A stretch of DNA of 64,000 nucleotides from an uncultured Oscillospiraceae bacterium. GTDB lineage: Bacteria > Bacillota > Clostridia > Oscillospirales > Oscillospiraceae. Shown piece by piece: positions 17,528-25,871 of this stretch. The position numbers and the translations under genes were made by a program. Within the stretch, counting starts at the first letter, position 1. Each line of letters begins with the position of its first letter. Where the stretch lies: NCBI GenBank assembly GCA_947625045.1, contig CANQMW010000010.1, positions 29,663-93,662 of the forward strand. The letters are read 5' to 3'. Below the pieces are notes generated by a model, which saw nothing but the letters and a program-made list of their open reading frames with translations, searched no databases and was not told where the DNA came from.

Positions 17528-17899
17528 ATGGAACAGTATAAAGAGATCAACGGCATCAGCTACACGCTGGTGGGGGACTACTATTTGCCCAACCTGCTAC
17601 CGCATCAGGAGGCGGCAAGGCCCGTGGGTGCATGGGGCAAGCGGCGGATGGAGTACCTGAAGAAGCACCGCAGGGGTACCTTCTCCCATCTTCTGACCAG
17701 CGGCGGGCTGAATGCCCACCTGGCCGACACGGACGAGCGGGCCAGGGAGATGTATTCCCGCCTGGTGGAGCAAATGGCGGCCAGCGAGGGCGTCACAGAG
17801 GAGCTGAAGGCCAGAGACCAGATGGCCTGGGTGGGCCGGATGAACAACATCGCCGCCCGGGCGCGGGAGATCGTCTACGAAGAAGTGATATACGTATGA
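17528..17899 (+). CDS. tnpV: TnpV-like transposon-encoded protein
   Basis: 123 residues matching the TnpV family carried by conjugative and mobilisable elements of Clostridia: start MEQYKEINGISYTLVGDYYLPN, then RRMEYLKKHR, LLTSGGLNAHLADTD and a C-terminal RMNNIAARAREIVYEEVIYV. Its function is not established. No recombinase or relaxase accompanies it here, so it is probably a relic of a mobile element that once occupied this accessory stretch. Confidence 0.85.
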   Translation: MEQYKEINGISYTLVGDYYLPNLLPHQEAARPVGAWGKRRMEYLKKHRRGTFSHLLTSGGLNAHLADTDERAREMYSRLVEQMAASEGVTEELKARDQMAWVGRMNNIAARAREIVYEEVIYV

Positions 17900-17942
17900 A
17901 GAGATGGAGGCACAGACGTGCCTCCCTCAAATAGTAGTCGGA

Positions 17943-18635
17943 TCAATGATTCGCTTTGGAGAATGGGCAGCGTTTCCCGATGCACTGGTTGTTCTGGGAA
18001 GAATAGCCGCAGATGACATCATGCGTGTCCATCTCCACGCCAAAGTGCTCCTTTACGAAGTCGATGGCAGCGAGAATGGAGAGGAAGGAATCCCGCTTGC
18101 AGCACCGGGGCCCGCCGATCTCGCCGATGCGCCCAAGAGAGCTTGCGGTCATCTGATGGGAGAGGGCGAATGGCTCCGCGGCCAGCGGCGTGGACTTGGA
18201 GATGATGGAGACGAACATGCCGGAGCTGATCCCCGCCCCGCACGCGCCCCAGAAGCCGCAGGCGCCGCCGGGGACGTTCTTCCCGCGGTTCATCATCTCC
18301 ACCAGGGCACTATGCAGGTCGATATCGCCGCCAGCGTTTTTATAGGCGGTCAGCAGCGCGGCCCCGACCATCACGTGATGCTCCGGCCCGTGCATATGGC
18401 AGAACGGCATGGCCATCATCTTTTCGATAATCTCAACGGGGTCCTTCGAGGTCTCGGCCATGCACAGCCCGATGATAGTGTCCAGCCCCTGGGTGTGGCA
18501 GTCATTGCACACATAGTGCCCGTTGACGCACCGGGTCTTGCTCAGCTCCTTTTTGTGGCATATCCCGCACTCCATGAGTACGTCCGCTTCGAGATACTCC
18601 AGCGGCGCCTTGCAGATCAGACATTCTTCCTTCAT
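17943..18635 (-). CDS. DUF5714 cysteine-rich protein
   Basis: 230 residues with many cysteines and histidines. The N terminus has a zinc-ribbon-like pattern (CLICKAP...CGICHKKE...CVNGHYVCNDCH). The middle has GGACGFWGACGAG, and C-terminal cysteines are in GGPRCCKRD and CIGKRCPFS. The pattern fits DUF5714, a family of unknown function that may bind metal or an Fe-S cluster. A minus-strand promoter (TATAAT at 18673-18668) lies just upstream. Transcribed alone, against the neighbouring genes. Confidence 0.8.
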   Translation of the reverse strand: MKEECLICKAPLEYLEADVLMECGICHKKELSKTRCVNGHYVCNDCHTQGLDTIIGLCMAETSKDPVEIIEKMMAMPFCHMHGPEHHVMVGAALLTAYKNAGGDIDLHSALVEMMNRGKNVPGGACGFWGACGAGISSGMFVSIISKSTPLAAEPFALSHQMTASSLGRIGEIGGPRCCKRDSFLSILAAIDFVKEHFGVEMDTHDVICGYSSQNNQCIGKRCPFSKANH

Positions 18636-18727
18636 ATGCGGACTCCCATCATACGCTGTTTTTTGCCATTATACCCCGACGCCCATAGGAGCGCAAGAAC
18701 TACGGGTATCAGCTCGGGTGCCTCGGC

Positions 18728-18756
18728 TTGACTAATAGAGCGTTATAGTTTATATT
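18728..18756 (+). promoter_or_regulatory. Promoter of HTH/HATPase/STAS-like gene
   Basis: TTGACT at 18728-18733, 17-base spacer, TATATT at 18751-18756. Confidence 0.75.
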
Positions 18757-18785
18757 ATAGTTCAAGAGGAAATAATTATAGTTCA
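18743..18785 (+). repeat. Three TTATAGTT direct repeats, candidate operator
   Basis: TTATAGTT occurs at 18743-18750, and TTATAGTTCA at 18755-18764 and 18776-18785. They flank and overlap the -10 element of the promoter above, so they are well placed for repression, possibly by the HTH domain of the gene itself. Confidence 0.6.
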
Positions 18786-18813
18786 AATAGATGACTGTTC
18801 AGGAGGTATAATG

Positions 18814-19842
18814 ATGTCTATCCCGAAGGAAAAACGAGACGCGCTCCAAGTCCGGATCATTGATCAGATAGGAGAAGGTACGTTTGCCGCGGGGCAGTTT
18901 GCCAAAGCGGAGGGCCTGTCCATCCAGACGATTTATCGTTATCTGCGGAAAATGGAGGAACAGGACATCATTGTCAGGATAAGAAATGGGAGAAGTACCA
19001 TGTATGTCTTGCCAGAAGCAGTTGAAAGCTTGGAACTTGACTTACAGGGATTGCAGGAGGACATTGTATGGAAGCGGTATATAGAGCCTTTCTTCTCCGA
19101 CCTTCCCGCGGTCCCCAAGGGGAATCTGAGCTTTGCATTTACTGAGATATTGAACAACGCGACAGAACATTCCGGCGGTACATCCGTACAGATACAGATG
19201 AACAAGAGCCGGTATATGGCGAACATCTTCATTCTGGATGATGGCGTCGGCGTCTTCACAAAGATCGCGGATGCCATGGGCTTGGAGGAGAAGAGCTTTG
19301 CCATCCTGGAACTGGCAAAAGGGAAATTCACTACTGACCCGAACAGTCACACGGGCGAGGGCATTTTCTTCAGTTCCAAAGTGGTTGACGAGTTTACGAT
19401 CCTTTCCGACGGGCTGGTCTTTCATGTGGGCCCTGACCAGACCCCGCGCCTTTTAGATGTAAATGCACCAGGAAAAGGAACGCTGGTCGCTATGTCGATA
19501 AAATACAGCCACCAGGAGCCGGCAAAGGATGTGTTTGACCGATTCACCCAGGCACCGGAGGACTACGGATTCTCCAAGACGGTCGTGCCAGTCCGGCTGC
19601 TGGAATACGGTGATGAAAAGCCGTTGGTGATTTCCCGGTCTCAGGCACGGAGGCTTATGGTGCGATTTGAAAGGTTCGGCAACATCGAACTGGATTTCTC
19701 CGGCGTGGAGGAGATAGGCCAAGGATTTGCGGATGAGCTTTTCCGGGTGTTTCAGAATCAGAACCCAGACACAAAGCTTATTCCTATCAACTGCAGCGAA
19801 CAGGTGCAGAAGATGATTGCACATGTGACAACGCGGAAATGA
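18814..19842 (+). CDS. HTH + HATPase + STAS-like (DUF4325) regulator
   Basis: About 342 residues in three parts. Residues about 10-60 form a helix-turn-helix (FAKAEGLSIQTIYRYLRKM). Residues about 95-190 form a GHKL ATP-binding domain with an N box (FTEILNNATEHS), a G1 box (DDGVG) and a later GEG. The C-terminal 80 residues match the STAS-like DUF4325 (LDFSGVEEIGQGFADELFRVF). The combination suggests a nucleotide-responsive, anti-sigma-like switch fused to a DNA binder. AGGAGG at 18801-18806 fits ATG 18814 better than ATG 18811. Confidence 0.85.
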   Translation: MSIPKEKRDALQVRIIDQIGEGTFAAGQFAKAEGLSIQTIYRYLRKMEEQDIIVRIRNGRSTMYVLPEAVESLELDLQGLQEDIVWKRYIEPFFSDLPAVPKGNLSFAFTEILNNATEHSGGTSVQIQMNKSRYMANIFILDDGVGVFTKIADAMGLEEKSFAILELAKGKFTTDPNSHTGEGIFFSSKVVDEFTILSDGLVFHVGPDQTPRLLDVNAPGKGTLVAMSIKYSHQEPAKDVFDRFTQAPEDYGFSKTVVPVRLLEYGDEKPLVISRSQARRLMVRFERFGNIELDFSGVEEIGQGFADELFRVFQNQNPDTKLIPINCSEQVQKMIAHVTTRK

Positions 19843-19972
19843 AGGAGAAAGAAATGGGGATATAAATGAAAAGACTTCGCTTTAATATTAATTATTGCGG
19901 CATGTGTGCCGATACTGTATCAGATAAGATTATGATTTATAGTCCCCACTTTGTATAACAAGGGATTATACG

Positions 19973-20509
19973 TTGGAAGGCTTAGAACATGCAGGCGTTT
20001 CCACAATAGAGGAGTTAACAGACTATCTGAAAGAAAATGCAGAAGTTAGGGATTATATTGGGAGTTGGGGGATGGAGGCGTTTCATTATGACCGATGCTA
20101 TGTCAATTATAAAGATTATCTGTTGGGATTCGGTGAGAATAAAATAATCTCTGAAGTGTTTACTTATTTTGACTCTGAAGAGTTAGAATTCTCTTTTTTC
20201 ATTGTTGGTGGCGCATCAATACACAATGAAAAGAACTATAAGTTTATTGTGCGTTCAGCAGAAAGAGCACATATTTATATGCCACATGTACATGTAAAAA
20301 AGGCTGATATTATAGTTAGATATTCTCTGGAATCATTACAGCCTATCGACCGGCTTGTAAATCCACATAAGCGTGATAATAGGAAAATTATTCAGCCGTT
20401 TTTGATAAAAAACCAGGAACGACTCCTTGAGATGTGGAAACACAATATGAACGGGTACTATACGCCGACCATGACAGAAGAAGAGAGGCAATTTTACAGG
20501 GAATCATAG
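19973..20509 (+). CDS. DUF4160-like hypothetical protein
   Basis: 178 residues from a TTG at 19973, the only usual start near the N terminus; the frame is open back to 19943. The C-terminal half (PHVHVKK...RYSLESLQPIDRLVNPHK) resembles DUF4160-type small proteins. AT-rich compared with the flanks. There is no strong ribosome site at this TTG, and a 30-codon reading frame (19866-19958) ends just upstream, so the N terminus may be broken or misplaced. Function unknown. Confidence 0.6.
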   Translation: MEGLEHAGVSTIEELTDYLKENAEVRDYIGSWGMEAFHYDRCYVNYKDYLLGFGENKIISEVFTYFDSEELEFSFFIVGGASIHNEKNYKFIVRSAERAHIYMPHVHVKKADIIVRYSLESLQPIDRLVNPHKRDNRKIIQPFLIKNQERLLEMWKHNMNGYYTPTMTEEERQFYRES

Positions 20510-20519
20510 TTAAGGATTA

Positions 20520-20528
20520 TGTTATAAT
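20520..20528 (+). promoter_or_regulatory. Extended -10 promoter of aldo/keto reductase gene
   Basis: TGTTATAAT at 20520-20528, an extended -10 with no good -35 at the right spacing. Confidence 0.5.
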
Positions 20529-20600
20529 TTTTGAGCAGATGCGGAAGCATCCCATATTCTGAGAGAAATGATACGGAGAGAATAACTAAAGGAGGCAAAC

Positions 20601-21692
20601 ATGCAATATCGCACACTGCCCCACGGCGGGGAACAGATCGGCATCATCGGCATGGGCTCGGCCGTGGTGGGCCAACAGAAGGAGAAGGACATCATTGAGA
20701 CGGTGCGCACGGCGGTGGAGCTGGGCGTCAACTACTTCGACCTGGCGGCGGGCCATGCCTCCTGCTTCCCGGCCTACGGGAAGGCCTTGGCCGACTGCCG
20801 GAAAGACGTGTACTTACAGATCCACTTCGGCGCCAACTATACCACCGGCGAGTACGGCTGGACCACCGACCTGGAGGCCATCAAGCGCTCCATCGGCTGG
20901 CAGCTGGACAACCTGAAAACAGACGCCATCGACTTTGGCTTCATACACTGCCTGGACGAGCGGACCGACGTGGAGGCATACGAAAAGAGCGGGGCGCTGC
21001 AATATGTGCTGGACATGAAGGCCCAGGGCGTGGTGCGGCACATCGGCCTTTCCTCCCACAACCCGGACACGGTCCATCACGTGCTGGACAAGGGTATCGT
21101 AGACATGCTCATGTTCTCCATCAACCCCATGTACGACTACGGCCAGGGGGAGTACGCCATCGGCTCCGACGAGGAGCGGCAGGCGCTCTATCGCCGGTGC
21201 GAGGCGGAGGGCGTGGGCATCGCGGTGATGAAGCCCTTTAACGCGGGGCAGCTTTTGGACGCGAAACAGTCTCCCTTCAAGCGGACCCTGACGCCCGCCC
21301 AATGCATCCAATACGCCCTGGATAAGCCCGGCGTGCTGACGGTGCTGCCCGGGGCGGCCAACGTGGACGAGCTGAAGCGGAACCTCGCTTATCTGGACGC
21401 ATCCGACGAGGAGCGGGACTATTCCGTCATCGCCAGCCTCACCCCGGAGGAATCCAGGGGCCGGTGCGTGTACTGCAACCACTGTGCGCCCTGTCCGGCT
21501 GGGTTGAATGTGGGCCTCATCAACAAGTATTATGACTTGGCCAAGGTGGGGGACCCTCTGGCGGCGGAGCACTATCACACGCTCACCAAGACTGCCGCGG
21601 ACTGCGTGGGCTGCGGGCACTGCGACAGCCGCTGCCCCTTCCATGTGGAACAGTCAGCCCGGATGCGGGTGATCGCGGCGTATTTCAAATAA
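20601..21692 (+). CDS. Aldo/keto reductase with ferredoxin-type Fe-S clusters
   Basis: 363 residues. Residues about 1-280 are the AKR barrel (GMGSAVVG, NYFDLAAGH, GLSSHNPD, KPFNAGQL). The C-terminal 80 residues carry two cysteine groups typical of 4Fe-4S binding: CVYCNHCAPCP and CVGCGHCDSRCPF. This AKR/4Fe-4S fusion is common in anaerobes and is thought to couple carbonyl reduction to a ferredoxin-like donor; the substrate is unknown. AAAGGAGG lies 6-13 bases before the ATG. Confidence 0.92.
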   Translation: MQYRTLPHGGEQIGIIGMGSAVVGQQKEKDIIETVRTAVELGVNYFDLAAGHASCFPAYGKALADCRKDVYLQIHFGANYTTGEYGWTTDLEAIKRSIGWQLDNLKTDAIDFGFIHCLDERTDVEAYEKSGALQYVLDMKAQGVVRHIGLSSHNPDTVHHVLDKGIVDMLMFSINPMYDYGQGEYAIGSDEERQALYRRCEAEGVGIAVMKPFNAGQLLDAKQSPFKRTLTPAQCIQYALDKPGVLTVLPGAANVDELKRNLAYLDASDEERDYSVIASLTPEESRGRCVYCNHCAPCPAGLNVGLINKYYDLAKVGDPLAAEHYHTLTKTAADCVGCGHCDSRCPFHVEQSARMRVIAAYFK

Positions 21693-21777
21693 GAGGCCAG
21701 GGTGAATTGGGTTCTTTGTGCCTATGGGGACTAAGGACCACAGATAATTTGAGAAGATGAATTAGGGGCGCGTCAGG

Positions 21778-21806
21778 TTGACGGTCAGAGATATAGTTGC
21801 TTTAAT
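21778..21806 (+). promoter_or_regulatory. Promoter of hypothetical gene at 21875
   Basis: TTGACG at 21778-21783, 17-base spacer, TTTAAT at 21801-21806. Confidence 0.6.
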
Positions 21807-21874
21807 GGGTACGAGAGAGATGCCGGTCTGCTTTTATAAAAGGAACGAAACCAAAGAACAGGAGAAACTGAAAG

Positions 21875-22441
21875 ATGGAGACTCTTGGGACAAACGTGGG
21901 CAAGAAAACAAAAACGATTGATCTTATGGACGCATTTGAAGCAAAGGACGAAAAAGGTGATAAAATATATGACTTCTTGATTCTGAAAGATGTTTTTTGT
22001 ATGACATATCAAGGAAGCCTGTATTTTGCCAGCCTGAAGATGAAGAGGAAGAAAAGGGAAGATTTATGCGTTGAGAGCTCACTGACATTTACAGAGTTTA
22101 AAAGATCTGTTTTGCATAAAGTGTTCCAAGAAGATAACAAAGATGCTTTCAGGATAGTTGATGCGGCGTATAATGAGCTGAAAAATCTGAAGGAAGTAGA
22201 ATGGAACGCAAAGACTATATATTGTGCCTTTCCTGTACCAGTGAAGTTTAACGCGCAAAACGGCTCCAACCGCTGTGGATATGGCAATCGCTATTGCGGC
22301 GAGGAATTAGTTTATGAGGGAACTCTATATGGTGATACTACAGACTATATCTTTATTGGCGTTTCATTATCGAAAGCTTCAATGATATTTTTGAAATATA
22401 TGAAGAATTGGAAATTCTATTATAGCGATGGGAAGGCCTGA
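21875..22441 (+). CDS. Hypothetical protein, AT-rich
   Basis: 188 residues, mixed charge, no signal peptide. Not recognised. Cysteines occur in NRCGYGNRYCGEE. Own promoter upstream. Base composition is lower in GC than the core genes of the window, like its neighbours at 16862, 19973 and 24740. Confidence 0.65.
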   Translation: METLGTNVGKKTKTIDLMDAFEAKDEKGDKIYDFLILKDVFCMTYQGSLYFASLKMKRKKREDLCVESSLTFTEFKRSVLHKVFQEDNKDAFRIVDAAYNELKNLKEVEWNAKTIYCAFPVPVKFNAQNGSNRCGYGNRYCGEELVYEGTLYGDTTDYIFIGVSLSKASMIFLKYMKNWKFYYSDGKA

Positions 22442-22577
22442 AAAAGCAAAAATCTACTGTGCATGAAAACAGTTGGATCTTATAGAGAAGGTCATGGGAA
22501 AAGAGCGGCGGACAGGAACGCTGAGAATACAGTTGAACAGTTTAGTAGTAGCTTGCTGTAAAAGAGAGGTGTCTGTG

Positions 22578-23084
22578 ATGGGCGTTAATCAACTGACAGG
22601 CACTCCCTGGCATAAGGAACGTGTGCATAGGGCAGATGGTGATCCTCGGCGAAGCCGAGCGAGGTGTAAGTACTTCCTTTATCAAGATGGTCACTGCCTG
22701 AAGAGAAGTGGCGAATGTATGGGATGCGCTCATTGCCCTACATATAAAGCCATATCTGATGCTGAATTCGCAGAACGTCAAAATGCCCGCAGAAAAAACT
22801 TACCTTATCCTGATAACGACCCGTATGCCCGCGCATCAAGAAAGACATCGTCCTCGGCAAGAACTATGATAGGGCCAGTCAAGAAGGGACCAAAACGTGC
22901 TGCCCAAGAGCAAAACGCGATTCCTCCAGTCACGCTGGGGAGTAAAGTGCTGCACAAACAATATGGCGTTGGTGTGGTGAAGGCAGTTTACGATAGTAAA
23001 ATCATGGTTGCTTTCTTGGAGAAGGAGGTCTCCTTTGTGTATCCTCAGGCGTTTAAGGATAGCTTTCTAAAAGTGAAGCCATGA
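22578..23084 (+). CDS. Hypothetical protein with Cys cluster
   Basis: 168 residues from the ATG at 22578, after GAGAGG; the frame is open further upstream but without a good ribosome site. Residues about 30-60 hold five cysteines (CKYF...GHCLKRSGECMGCAHC) suggesting zinc binding. A C-terminal module of about 45 residues (GSKVLHKQYGVGVV...VAFLEKEVSFVYPQAF) resembles small beta modules appended to helicase-like and regulatory proteins of Firmicutes. No function can be assigned. Confidence 0.65.
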   Translation: MGVNQLTGTPWHKERVHRADGDPRRSRARCKYFLYQDGHCLKRSGECMGCAHCPTYKAISDAEFAERQNARRKNLPYPDNDPYARASRKTSSSARTMIGPVKKGPKRAAQEQNAIPPVTLGSKVLHKQYGVGVVKAVYDSKIMVAFLEKEVSFVYPQAFKDSFLKVKP

Positions 23085-23122
23085 AGCGTTTTATAAGATA
23101 GACTAACCTTCAGGAGGTTCCT

Positions 23123-24076
23123 ATGCCTTTTGATGATTTCTGGTACGACGACTTTGACGGCGACAGGAAGATAAGTGAATCGGACAAGTTCTTCTCGGAT
23201 TGGATGTATGACGACCTGGCCCACAGCTGGCGCAAAGAAGTCGAGGATGGAGCTGAATATGGCCTGGATCCCCGCGACTATGAGTTCCGGGAGAACTGTG
23301 AAAAGGCGCTGGACGAGGCAAAGCATGAGTGGCGGGCCACCGCAGAGTTCAGCTTCAAACTGAGCCCGGAGGATTACGAGACCGAGGATGAATACAACGC
23401 GGCCCTCGCTGATCTCAAAGCTCACGGCGAAGATGAGTTTAGCGTAGAGGACTGTATCCCGCCACGCAGTATTTATGAGAGCGGCGCCTACCCGCCGCCA
23501 AAGGCCGTGTCGGTGAAGGCCCGCCCGCAAAACAGTGCCAAACCGGCAAAGCCGCCTGCCCCGCCCCCAGCAGAGCAGGTCTACCGATCCCAGGGCATTA
23601 AGCCCCGCACAGCGATCAGCATCTGCGTGGCCCTGATGTTATGCCTCCTGCTGATCCTATTCTGCGGGGTCCGTAAGTACCGGCAAACCAATGCCGTCCG
23701 GCAGGCCTATATAGACGAAGTAAAGGCCGTGTGCTTAGCGTATGGCTTCGATACTGTGGAGGTGACTTTTTCCGTGTCAGAGGACGAGTCCCTCTTGCTT
23801 TACTATCCTGACATCACGGTGAACGGCCTTTCCGGGCTCACCCTCCCGGACCAGTATGCACTGGTGAAAGCGCTCAACGATCTGGAGATCGGGCGCGTGA
23901 ACAAAACCAGTATTACGATGCCGACGGTCCACAGCGACGGCAAAAAGTATGATATCTCTCCATGGAATGCACCCACTCTGCGGGTAGATGGCGAGGACGT
24001 TTACCCCGCCCCCACGAAAAAACCGTCCTCATCCTCGACCTGGAGCTCGAAATCCTATACTTCATCCTCTTCCTAG
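23123..24076 (+). CDS. Single-pass membrane protein, ends at an in-frame amber codon
   Basis: 317 residues: acidic cytoplasmic N terminus of about 155 residues rich in Asp, Glu and Tyr, a Pro/Ala linker, one membrane segment at about 170-190, and an extracellular domain of about 100 residues with a Ser-rich end. The TAG at 24074-24076 is followed in the same frame by 44 more sense codons up to a TGA at 24209-24211. These are rich in Asp, Tyr and Glu like the N terminus. It looks like a nonsense mutation that removes a C-terminal acidic tail. AGGAGG precedes the ATG. Confidence 0.75.
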   Translation: MPFDDFWYDDFDGDRKISESDKFFSDWMYDDLAHSWRKEVEDGAEYGLDPRDYEFRENCEKALDEAKHEWRATAEFSFKLSPEDYETEDEYNAALADLKAHGEDEFSVEDCIPPRSIYESGAYPPPKAVSVKARPQNSAKPAKPPAPPPAEQVYRSQGIKPRTAISICVALMLCLLLILFCGVRKYRQTNAVRQAYIDEVKAVCLAYGFDTVEVTFSVSEDESLLLYYPDITVNGLSGLTLPDQYALVKALNDLEIGRVNKTSITMPTVHSDGKKYDISPWNAPTLRVDGEDVYPAPTKKPSSSSTWSSKSYTSSSS

Positions 24077-24237
24077 AAAAGCACCACGACCACCCGGTCT
24101 GACCCCTTCGATGTGCAAGACTATTCCGACCCGGAAGAGTTTTACTATTACCACTACGACGACTTCTACGACTACGAGGACGCCGAGGACTACTTCAATG
24201 AGCATGGGTGAGTAGCGGTATCGTATAAGGGTCCTAC

Positions 24238-24286
24238 CGCAAAGAACAGCCATCCGATCAGCAAGATCGGATGGCTGTTCTTTGCG
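24238..24286 (+). terminator. Long perfect hairpin
   Basis: Inverted repeat with arms of about 22 bp and an AGCAA loop, just after the interrupted membrane protein. There is no strong T run, but it is the obvious transcription barrier before the toxin-antitoxin promoter. Confidence 0.7.
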
Positions 24287-24310
24287 GAGTTATGTGTTAC
24301 ATCATGCTTT

Positions 24311-24390
24311 GCGAATTTACCTCCTGAGTAAAATTCGCCGTTGACATTTTACCTCGGAAGTCATATAATGCGATTAACCTCTAAGGTTAA
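24311..24390. promoter_or_regulatory. Operator palindromes of the HigBA-like operon
   Basis: A perfect dyad TTAACCT-CTA-AGGTTAA lies at 24374-24390, directly after the -10. A near-perfect dyad (GCGAATTTAC...GTAAAATTCGC) lies at 24311-24338, directly before the -35. TTACCTC is also present between them at 24350. The placement fits autorepression by the HigA-type antitoxin. Confidence 0.65.
24341..24369 (+). promoter_or_regulatory. Consensus promoter of HigBA-like operon
   Basis: TTGACA at 24341-24346, exactly 17 bases, TATAAT at 24364-24369: a perfect consensus sigma-A promoter. Confidence 0.9.
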
Positions 24391-24417
24391 TTCGCGAGAG
24401 AGGAGGCGGGTGGCTGG

Positions 24418-24715
24418 TTGCAGGTTGAATACAAAAACAAAACCATCGAGAGAGTGTGTACAGATGCATCTTTTGCTTCAAAAAAAATACGGGGTCGAGA
24501 TGGCTGACAAGATCCAGTTTCGTATTGACCAGATAAAAGCTGCAGATAATGTTGAACAAATGCTTCAATTCAACATTGGAAGATGCCACAAGCTCCTAGG
24601 AGATCGGAAAAATCAATATGCGGTTGATTTAGTACATCCTCGTCGCCTCGTGTTTGAAAAACATGGTTCGGAAATACAAATCGCGAATATACTTGAAATA
24701 GTTGATTATCATTAA
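24418..24715 (+). pseudogene. higB: HigB-like toxin, frameshifted in a run of eight A
   Basis: Two frames together encode one HigB/RelE-type ribonuclease toxin. The first, from TTG 24418 after AGGAGG at 24401-24406, gives VEYKNKTIERVCTDASFAS. The second, from about 24480, gives KKYGVEMADKIQF...GRCHKLLGDRKNQYAVDL...ILEIVDYH. They join if the A8 run at 24480-24487 had seven A. As written, the first frame meets a stop near 24536. So this is an inactivated toxin, a slippage-controlled gene, or a base-call error. The antitoxin gene follows after 24 bases. Confidence 0.8.
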
Positions 24716-24739
24716 TGAAGCGCGAAAGGGGGAGTTATA

Positions 24740-25792
24740 ATGATAAGGAGCAAAACCGTGATTGCAACACCGCCGGGAGCCACCATCAAGGAACAGCTTA
24801 TTGACCGTGGTATGAGTCAGAAGGAATTTGCCGCAAGAATGGATATGTCCGAAAAGCATATTAGCAGACTTATCAACGGCGAGGTTCAGCTTACTCCTGA
24901 GGTTGCGCTGCGTCTTGAAATGGTGCTTGGACTGCCTGCACACTTTTGGAGCAATCTTGAGAGCATTTACCGCGAGAAGGTAGTCAGAGCACAGGTCGAA
25001 AATAGAATGGATGCAGATCTGGAAATAATCAAGAAAATTCCATATAATGAAATGGCAAAGAACGGTTGGGTTCAGGAAACTCGCAACAGTGTCGAGAGAG
25101 TTATCAATCTAAGACAGTTTTTTGAAGTAGTACAACTCGGAATTATTAATGAGCCTACTATACAGGGAATTGCGTGTAGGAAACTCGGCGATGGAGAGAA
25201 AAGCGACTACGCCCTTCTTGCATGGGCGCAGAAAGCCAAACTGGAAGCAAGAAACATACAGACTGATGCTATTAACATTAAAAGGCTTGCAGATTCCCTT
25301 CCCGATATTAGAAAAATGACCCGTCAAAACCCGGAAGTATTCTGTACGCCCTTATGTGATATGCTGGCAGCTTGCGGTGTAGCACTCGTCTTTCTTCCTC
25401 ACATTGGGGGATCATTCTTGCATGGTGCGACATTCTATGATGGAGCCAAAATCGTTACGGGAATGACGGTTCGCGGTAAGGATGCCGACAGATTTTGGTT
25501 CAGCCTATTCCACGAGTTCGGCCACATCATTCTCGGGCATATTGGTCAGTCTGGTGAAACCACAGATGAAGATGAGAGAAATGCTGATACGTTTGCACGA
25601 GAAACACTAATTCCTCAGTCAGAGTTTGATTCGTTTACAAAAAGCAAGAAATTTGATAAATCCTCAATCGTCCGTTTTGCAGAGAGCGAATGTATTGATC
25701 CCGGTATTGTGGTTGGACGGTTGCAAAAAGAACGATATATCCCTTTTAGCTGGTATAGAGAGTTGAAGACAAAATATGTTCTAACTGCATAG
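24740..25792 (+). CDS. higA: HigA-type antitoxin fused to ImmA/IrrE-like metallopeptidase domain
   Basis: 350 residues. N-terminal XRE helix-turn-helix (residues about 15-75: MSQKEFAARMDMSEKHISRLINGEVQLTPEVALRLE), the HigA form. C-terminal ImmA/IrrE-like domain with the zinc motif HEFGH followed by a downstream glutamate. It would repress the promoter at 24341 and neutralise HigB; the peptidase part may degrade a regulator. The gene is complete although the toxin frame before it is broken. Ribosome site AAAGGGGGAG. Confidence 0.9.
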   Translation: MIRSKTVIATPPGATIKEQLIDRGMSQKEFAARMDMSEKHISRLINGEVQLTPEVALRLEMVLGLPAHFWSNLESIYREKVVRAQVENRMDADLEIIKKIPYNEMAKNGWVQETRNSVERVINLRQFFEVVQLGIINEPTIQGIACRKLGDGEKSDYALLAWAQKAKLEARNIQTDAINIKRLADSLPDIRKMTRQNPEVFCTPLCDMLAACGVALVFLPHIGGSFLHGATFYDGAKIVTGMTVRGKDADRFWFSLFHEFGHIILGHIGQSGETTDEDERNADTFARETLIPQSEFDSFTKSKKFDKSSIVRFAESECIDPGIVVGRLQKERYIPFSWYRELKTKYVLTA

Positions 25793-25806
25793 TATCCTAA
25801 ATAATA

Positions 25807-25860
25807 AGTCCGCTTTTTATGCATAAGGAAACGAATCCTGATGCTGTCAAAAAGCGGGCT
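25807..25860. terminator. Convergent terminator
   Basis: 12-bp stem (25807-25818 with 25849-25860) with A and T runs on either flank, between the convergent higA-like and nuclease-like genes. The 30-base loop is long. Confidence 0.55.
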
Positions 25861-25871
25861 TTGTTCTCGGA

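Noticed and set aside
24074..24211. Amber read-through (pyrrolysine) in the membrane protein
   Set aside because: TAG ends normal genes in the window (3211-4584 and 56582-57418), so it is not a reassigned codon here; a nonsense mutation is simpler.
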